This document shows, piece after piece, positions 6,705 through 9,916 of a stretch of 9,916 bases of DNA (position 1 is the stretch's first letter; every line of letters starts with the position of its first letter). The stretch is taken from the NCBI GenBank assembly GCA_025352485.1, contig JANXTJ010000174.1, forward strand, positions 1 through 9,916, read 5' to 3'. The notes beneath the pieces were generated by a model that was not told the DNA's origin, did no database searches, and saw only the letters and a program-made list of their open reading frames with translations. A program made the translations under genes and the position numbers. The stretch comes from Salinibacterium sp. Its GTDB lineage: Bacteria > Actinomycetota > Actinomycetes > Actinomycetales > Microbacteriaceae.

Positions 6705-7303
6705 GAGTTGTTCCTTTCGAACTCGTGCAGTCGCGCGACATGACGCGCGAGGATGTCGGTCTCGATGTTTGCCGCGTCCCCGACGGCCTTCGCGCCGAGG
6801 GTGGTTGCCACCAGTGTTTCGGGGATCAGGGAGACCTCGAACCAGTCGAGTCCGACCGCGCTCACCGTGAGCGAAACGCCGTCGACCGCGATCGAGCCTT
6901 TTCGGGCAACGAGCGGGGCGATGTCCGCCACCAGGCTGAAACGCAGCACGCGCCAGGCGCTGCCGTCGTGCATCGTGAGCAGCGTCGCGGTGCCGTCGAC
7001 GTGGCCCTGCACGATGTGGCCGCCGAGCCGGAAGTTCAGCTGTGCCGCGCGCTCAATGTTGACGTGGGCGCCGGGCCGGATGCCACCCAACGTCGACATC
7101 GCAATCGACTCGGCCATGACATCCGCCGCAAACCAGTCGGGGCCCTGCTCGATCACGGTCAGGCACACCCCGCTCACCGAGATGGAGTCCCCGTGCCGCG
7201 CGTCGGAGACAGCCAGTGGTGCGTGGACTGTGATGCGCGCGGCGTCCACGGTGGGCAGCCAGGCGGTGACCTCGCCCAGCTCTTCGATGATTCCAGTGAA
7301 CAC
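6701..7303 (-). CDS. ribE: Riboflavin synthase, alpha chain
   Basis: RibE converts two lumazine molecules into one riboflavin and one ribitylamino-uracil, which RibH reuses. The 200-residue chain has the two tandem lumazine-binding barrels of the family: MFTGIIEELG opens the first, and GHIVQGHVDG (95-104) opens the second. Conserved features are SGVCLTV (44-50, with Cys47), the histidines 96 and 101, and the matching second-barrel motif KGSIAVDGVSLTV (135-147). LIPET (159-163) replaces the more familiar LIPHT; this looks like a tolerated variant. The start is GTG 7303. The AAGGAG ribosome site lies inside the last two codons of ribD, five nt ahead. Some naming systems call this gene ribC. Confidence 0.97.
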   Translation of the reverse strand: MFTGIIEELGEVTAWLPTVDAARITVHAPLAVSDARHGDSISVSGVCLTVIEQGPDWFAADVMAESIAMSTLGGIRPGAHVNIERAAQLNFRLGGHIVQGHVDGTATLLTMHDGSAWRVLRFSLVADIAPLVARKGSIAVDGVSLTVSAVGLDWFEVSLIPETLVATTLGAKAVGDAANIETDILARHVARLHEFERNNS

Positions 7304-7305
7304 GG

Positions 7306-8346
7306 CTACTCCTTCGGCCGGGCGCTGATCAGCAGATCGTCGCCCAGGTTCTCTATCGAGGTGATGTGCAGGTTTTTGGCCTCGCCGATGGTGCCAACCC
7401 CGATGTCGCGCAGGGCGAGGGTGGGGCCGCCGATCAGTTTCGGCGCGAGGTAAATGGAGTATTCGTCGACCAGCCCAGCGGCCACGAACGCGCTCGCCAG
7501 CGTGGGGCCGCCCTCGACGTAGGCCCGGCGGATGCCCTGCTCGAAGAGCCAGCGGAGCACCTCCGGCAGGTCGCGGCTGCCCGATTCGAGCACGCCGCGC
7601 GGGTGGTCCCAGAGCTTCGCGTCGCCGGAGATCGGGCGCACGCCGATCACCACGGGAAGCGGCTGGTGCTCCAGTAGTTCGCCGGCGTCACCGCGGGCCG
7701 TGAGGGTGGGGTCGTCGGCAAGAACGGTGCCGGTGCCGACCAGGATCGCGTCGGCGCGAGCGCGTTCCTCGTGCACTTTCTGACGGGATGCCGTACCGGT
7801 GATCCACTGACTGGACCCATCGGCGGCGGCCGCGCGCCCGTCAAGCGACGCCGCCCATTTGACCGTCACGAAGGGGCGCCGCAGCCGCACGGCGGTGAGC
7901 CAGCGGTATTGAAACTCGGTGGCCTGCTCGGCGAGAACTCCCGAAATGACCTCGATGCCGGCATCCCGCAGTCTTTGCGCCCCGCCGCCCGCGATCGGGG
8001 AAGGATCGGCCACGGCGTAAACGACCCGCGCTACCCCTGCATCGATCAGGGCGACCGAACACGGCCCGGTGTGGCCGGTGTGGTTGCAGGGCTCGAGGCT
8101 GACAACGGCGGTAAGGCCGGACGCATCCGCTATCTGGGAGAGCGCATCGACCTCGGCGTGCGGGGTGCCCACGCCCCGATGCCAGCCTTCGGCCACGATC
8201 TGGCCGGTCGCGTCGAGTAAGACGGCTCCGACCTGAGGGTTCACGCCGGTGGAAGGGCCCTGGGCGGCAAGGGTGAGGGCCCGGCGCATCGCGACGGCAT
8301 ACGTCGCCAGCGCGGCCTGCTCGGTCTCGGTCATCCGGAGTTCCAT
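7306..8346 (-). CDS. ribD: Bifunctional pyrimidine deaminase/reductase
   Basis: RibD carries out the second and third steps of riboflavin synthesis: deamination of the pyrimidine made by RibA, then NADPH-dependent reduction of its ribosyl side chain. The deaminase half shows the zinc site HAE (63-65) and SLEPCNHTGHTGPC (83-96), with Cys87 and Cys96. The reductase half has VKWAASLDGR (162-171), an ITG-x-x-SR segment (182-188), ILVGTGTV (201-208) and VEGGPTLASAF (277-287). The 346-residue length is normal for an actinobacterial RibD. ATG 8346 gives the longest product. ATG 8334 (MTETEQ) is four codons later, has GGAA in front and is about equally likely. This is the first gene of the operon, directly after the FMN riboswitch. 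Its stop (7306-7308) is two nt from the ribE start. Confidence 0.96.
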   Translation of the reverse strand: MELRMTETEQAALATYAVAMRRALTLAAQGPSTGVNPQVGAVLLDATGQIVAEGWHRGVGTPHAEVDALSQIADASGLTAVVSLEPCNHTGHTGPCSVALIDAGVARVVYAVADPSPIAGGGAQRLRDAGIEVISGVLAEQATEFQYRWLTAVRLRRPFVTVKWAASLDGRAAAADGSSQWITGTASRQKVHEERARADAILVGTGTVLADDPTLTARGDAGELLEHQPLPVVIGVRPISGDAKLWDHPRGVLESGSRDLPEVLRWLFEQGIRRAYVEGGPTLASAFVAAGLVDEYSIYLAPKLIGGPTLALRDIGVGTIGEAKNLHITSIENLGDDLLISARPKE

Positions 8347-8361
8347 GTCTTCTCGAAAGAC
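8347..8361 (-). promoter_or_regulatory. Small hairpin next to the ribD start
   Basis: On the minus strand GTCTTT and GAAGAC-type arms (GTCTTTCGAGAAGAC, 8361 to 8347) fold into a six-pair stem, one pair being a wobble, with a three-base loop. The hairpin ends immediately before ATG 8346. Its 3' arm holds GAGAAG, the only purine-rich candidate ribosome site for that start. It could help hide the start region when FMN is bound. The stem is short and the role is inference. Confidence 0.3.
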
Positions 8362-8399
8362 GACTCCGGGTCAGGTCGAATGGCGTCGCCAAACGATCC

Positions 8400-8551
8400 C
8401 GTGCTTCCTCTCATCCGGACTGAGGTGAGTTGCCTCACCATTACCGTCGGTCCCGGAATTTCACCGGGTCAACCCCACTGCGCTTTCCCAAGCACCGAAA
8501 GGTTCGCGGACTATCACCGCCGGTTCGGACTTTCACCGACCCCGGAGCACG
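8400..8551 (-). promoter_or_regulatory. FMN riboswitch (RFN element) controlling the riboflavin operon
   Basis: Read on the minus strand, this 152-nt stretch matches the RFN aptamer throughout. Closing stem P1 pairs CGTGCT (8551-8546) with AGCACG (8405-8400). The conserved blocks follow in order: GGGGTCGGTGAAAGTCC, GAACCGGCGGTGATAGTCC, CCCGGTGAAATTCCGGG, ACCGACGGT, and finally AGTCCGGATGAGAGGAAG. A variable arm forms a six-pair stem closed by a GCAA tetraloop (8439-8424). The aptamer binds FMN and shuts off riboflavin genes when FMN is plentiful. Between it and ribD there is no hairpin followed by a T run, so regulation of translation initiation is more likely than transcription termination. 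The five genes downstream, including the MFS gene, could all be affected. Confidence 0.97.
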
Positions 8552-8564
8552 TATTACTACTGCG

Positions 8565-8570
8565 AGTGTA
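8565..8570 (-). promoter_or_regulatory. Candidate -10 box of the riboflavin operon
   Basis: TACACT on the minus strand (8570 to 8565) fits TANNNT. A transcript starting about seven nt later, near 8558, would include the whole aptamer beginning at 8551. No good -35 box lies 16-18 nt upstream. TAATAC-like sequences nearer the aptamer were set aside because they would start transcription inside the P1 stem. Confidence 0.4.
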
Positions 8571-8670
8571 AGTGCACGAGGACCGAAGTTATTCCGAAGA
8601 TCACCGCAGGGGCGGCGAATCCACGCTGGCAGTGCGCTGACATCAGCACCCGATCGCGGTCGTGGCTGCT

Positions 8671-8676
8671 TAGATA
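8671..8676 (+). promoter_or_regulatory. Candidate leaderless promoter of lgt
   Basis: TAGATA (8671-8676), overlapping TTAGAT one base to the left, stands six nt before GTG 8683. The position matches the -10 boxes before 895 and 4941, though the last base is A rather than T. The G-rich sequence between box and start is too close to the GTG to be a normal ribosome site. An imperfect palindrome, GCTGACATCAGC (8636-8647), lies where a -35 region or operator would be. Confidence 0.4.
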
Positions 8677-8682
8677 GGGGTC

Positions 8683-9582
8683 GTGGTTTCCACCAGCATC
8701 CCCAGTCCGCCACCGTCGTGGGCACAGTTCTTCCTCGGGCCCCTCACCATTCACGCCTATGCGCTGTGCATTCTGGTGGGGATCATCGCGGCGGTCGTTA
8801 TCACTCAGCGGCGCCTGTCGCTGCGCGGGGGCGCGAGCGGCCTCGTGCTCGACGTCATCATCTGGGCCGTGCCGCTGGGAATCGTGGGGGCGCGTTTTTA
8901 TCACGTGTTCACGCACGGCGGCGACTACTTTTTCGCCGGTGCGAACCTGTGGAACATCTTCGCGATCTGGGATGGCGGCAACGCCCTCTACGGCTCCCTG
9001 CTCGGCGGTGCCGTGGGCGCCTGGATCGGATGCCGCCGCGCCGGCATCAAGTTCTGGTCATTCGCCGACGCCCTCGCGCCGGCCATGTTGGTGGCTCAGG
9101 CCGTCGGACGGCTGGGTAACTACTTCAACCACGAGCTCTTCGGGCTGCCCACCACGCTGCCGTGGGGTCTCGAGATTTTGCCGACAGACTCGATGTTCCC
9201 GAAAGATCTTCCCGTCGGCACGCTCTTCCACCCGCTGTTTCTTTACGAGATCATTTGGAACCTCGTTGGTGTGGCAATACTGCTGACGCTTGAACGTCGT
9301 TTGCAGCTGCGCTGGGGGCGGCTGTTCGCCCTTTACCTCATCTGGTACGGGCTCGGGCGAAGCTGGCTCGAAGCGATCCGCATCGACCCAACCAGTGACA
9401 CTCTGTTCGGCGTCCCGGCGAATATCTGGGCGTCATTCGTGGCGATAGCACTCGGGATCGCACTCTTCGTCGTGCAGGCGCGGCGGCATCCAGAGGCGGA
9501 GACCTCGATCTTCTTACCCGGTCGCGCCCCGAAAGCCCCGGTCGCGCCCGAGCCGACGCTCGAAGAGGCTCCCACCGCCTGA
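8683..9582 (+). CDS. lgt: Prolipoprotein diacylglyceryl transferase
   Basis: Lgt transfers a diacylglyceryl group from phosphatidylglycerol to the lipobox cysteine of secreted prolipoproteins, at the outer face of the cytoplasmic membrane. The 299-residue protein has about seven hydrophobic segments. The Lgt signature GRLGNYFNHELFG (142-154) is intact, with Arg143 and Asn146 at the same numbers as in the E. coli enzyme. Also present are GARFYHVF (69-76), WDGGNALYG (96-104), HPLFLYE (183-189), and GRSWLEAIRID (225-235) with its conserved arginines. Where E. coli has His103, this protein has Tyr103; that position varies in Gram-positive Lgt proteins. The tail after about 268 is proline- and alanine-rich, polar and probably cytoplasmic. 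The gene is divergent from the riboflavin operon. GTG 8683 is chosen because of the -10 box just upstream. Confidence 0.96.
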   Translation: MVSTSIPSPPPSWAQFFLGPLTIHAYALCILVGIIAAVVITQRRLSLRGGASGLVLDVIIWAVPLGIVGARFYHVFTHGGDYFFAGANLWNIFAIWDGGNALYGSLLGGAVGAWIGCRRAGIKFWSFADALAPAMLVAQAVGRLGNYFNHELFGLPTTLPWGLEILPTDSMFPKDLPVGTLFHPLFLYEIIWNLVGVAILLTLERRLQLRWGRLFALYLIWYGLGRSWLEAIRIDPTSDTLFGVPANIWASFVAIALGIALFVVQARRHPEAETSIFLPGRAPKAPVAPEPTLEEAPTA

Positions 9583-9594
9583 GCCTGCACATTT

Positions 9595-9618
9595 TCGGGT
9601 CCCACCAGCGGGGCCCGA
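9595..9618. terminator. Hairpin terminator between convergent genes
   Basis: TCGGGTCCC (9595-9603) pairs with GGGGCCCGA (9610-9618) over nine positions, one a T-G wobble, around a six-base loop. It lies 12 nt after the lgt stop and six nt after the stop of the opposite gene, so it can serve both strands. No T run follows on either strand. Tail-less hairpins of this kind are common in high-GC actinobacteria, but whether this one terminates transcription is not shown. Confidence 0.65.
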
Positions 9619-9624
9619 GCCGAC

Positions 9625-9916
9625 TCAGTGTCGGTGCACACGCCGTCCCGTGATGTGGTCGACCGAGATGCGCACGTAGTTCCACTTTGCCGATGAGGTG
9701 AAGGTCTGCAAATCGAGCACCCCTGATTCGCGAATATCCGAGTCGAACGACAATCGTTGCGCGCGGCCTTTCACGACGACGCTCCAATAGTTGCGGAAGC
9801 GCTTCCCGTCGACCTCGAAGGCGACGGCGGGGTCGACAGCGATGTCAATCAGTTTCGAGCCGGGTGCGCTGCGGATGAAGATGGCGCGGTCATGGGTCGT
9901 GAAATTCACCGGGAAG
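9625..9916 (-). CDS. Pyridoxamine 5'-phosphate oxidase family protein (C-terminal part, cut by right edge)
   Basis: The frame is open to the window end, giving 96 full residues that begin FPVNFTTHDRAIFIRSAPGSKL. This matches the core of split-barrel FMN-binding proteins of the PPOX/flavin-nucleotide-binding type: a P-V-N-F strand, then I-x-x-R-S-A-x-G-x-K-L, which normally helps bind the flavin phosphate. FEVDG, YWSVVVKGRAQRL and KWNYVRISVDHITGRRV follow in the usual order. A GTG codon at 9909 lies inside the conserved strand and is not the start; the N-terminus is beyond the edge. Members of this family are often small oxidoreductases or F420/FMN-binding proteins of unknown substrate. Its closeness to the riboflavin operon may be chance. 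The chain ends at 9625, facing lgt. Confidence 0.85.
   Translation of the reverse strand, partial: FPVNFTTHDRAIFIRSAPGSKLIDIAVDPAVAFEVDGKRFRNYWSVVVKGRAQRLSFDSDIRESGVLDLQTFTSSAKWNYVRISVDHITGRRVHRH

Noticed and set aside
6025..6870. 281-residue plus-strand frame opposite ribBA and ribE
   Set aside because: It is Ser/Arg-rich with no motifs, and both genes on the other strand are certain.
8424..8439. GGTGAG-GCAA-CTCACC hairpin as a terminator
   Set aside because: It has no T run and lies within the riboswitch, where it fits the variable peripheral arm of the aptamer.
8636..8647. GCTGACATCAGC as a regulator binding site for lgt or rib
   Set aside because: Only five base pairs around a two-base centre. 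Such short palindromes are expected by chance and no second copy was seen.
8430..8725. Frames on both strands across the riboswitch
   Set aside because: The sequence is explained by the RFN aptamer and by the start of lgt. The frames begin or end inside conserved RNA stems.

Overview
The window is GC-rich and densely packed, with many GTG starts, 4-nt stop/start overlaps and leaderless -10 boxes (TANNNT six or seven nt before a GTG). Together with the protein flavour this suggests a high-GC actinobacterium, most likely a Microbacteriaceae relative. That placement is inference, made without a database search. Nearly every gene belongs to a known family.

Layout. (1) 1-765, minus: the first 255 residues of an ABC exporter (membrane domain), cut by the left edge. 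(2) 895-3451, plus, divergent from it: a three-gene ABC-2 export operon of the DrrAB/NodIJ type (ATPase, permease, permease), with both junctions overlapping by 4 nt. (3) 3452-3639: the gap between two convergent genes, holding two interleaved perfect 11-bp inverted repeats, a 20-bp-spaced direct repeat and a 9-bp tandem array. (4) 3640-4941, minus: an MFS transporter of GPH/SLC45 appearance. Its apparent leaderless promoter has a -10 box that includes the stop codon of ribH. (5) 4951-8346, minus: a complete riboflavin operon read ribD-ribE-ribBA-ribH, with overlapping or nearly touching genes. (6) 8347-8682: the divergent spacer, with a textbook FMN riboswitch (RFN element, 8400-8551) ahead of ribD and a leaderless promoter for lgt on the other strand. 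(7) 8683-9582, plus: lgt, prolipoprotein diacylglyceryl transferase, followed by a strong hairpin at 9595-9618 between convergent genes. (8) 9625-9916, minus: the C-terminal part of a pyridoxamine 5'-phosphate oxidase-like FMN-binding protein, cut by the right edge.

How it works together. RibD, RibBA, RibH and RibE supply all dedicated enzymes from GTP and ribulose 5-phosphate to riboflavin, apart from the separate phosphatase step. FMN probably shuts the operon down through the riboswitch. No T-rich intrinsic terminator follows the aptamer, so control of translation initiation is more likely than attenuation. The MFS gene starts nine nt after ribH, so it can be read from the rib promoter as well as from its own. 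Its substrate is unknown.

I found no CRISPR array, tRNA, rRNA, insertion sequence or phage gene, and no convincing wholly new system. The most unusual parts are the repeat cluster at 3505-3630, the promoter embedded in the ribH stop codon, the rib-linked MFS gene, and a copy of a conserved riboswitch segment at the start of ribD.
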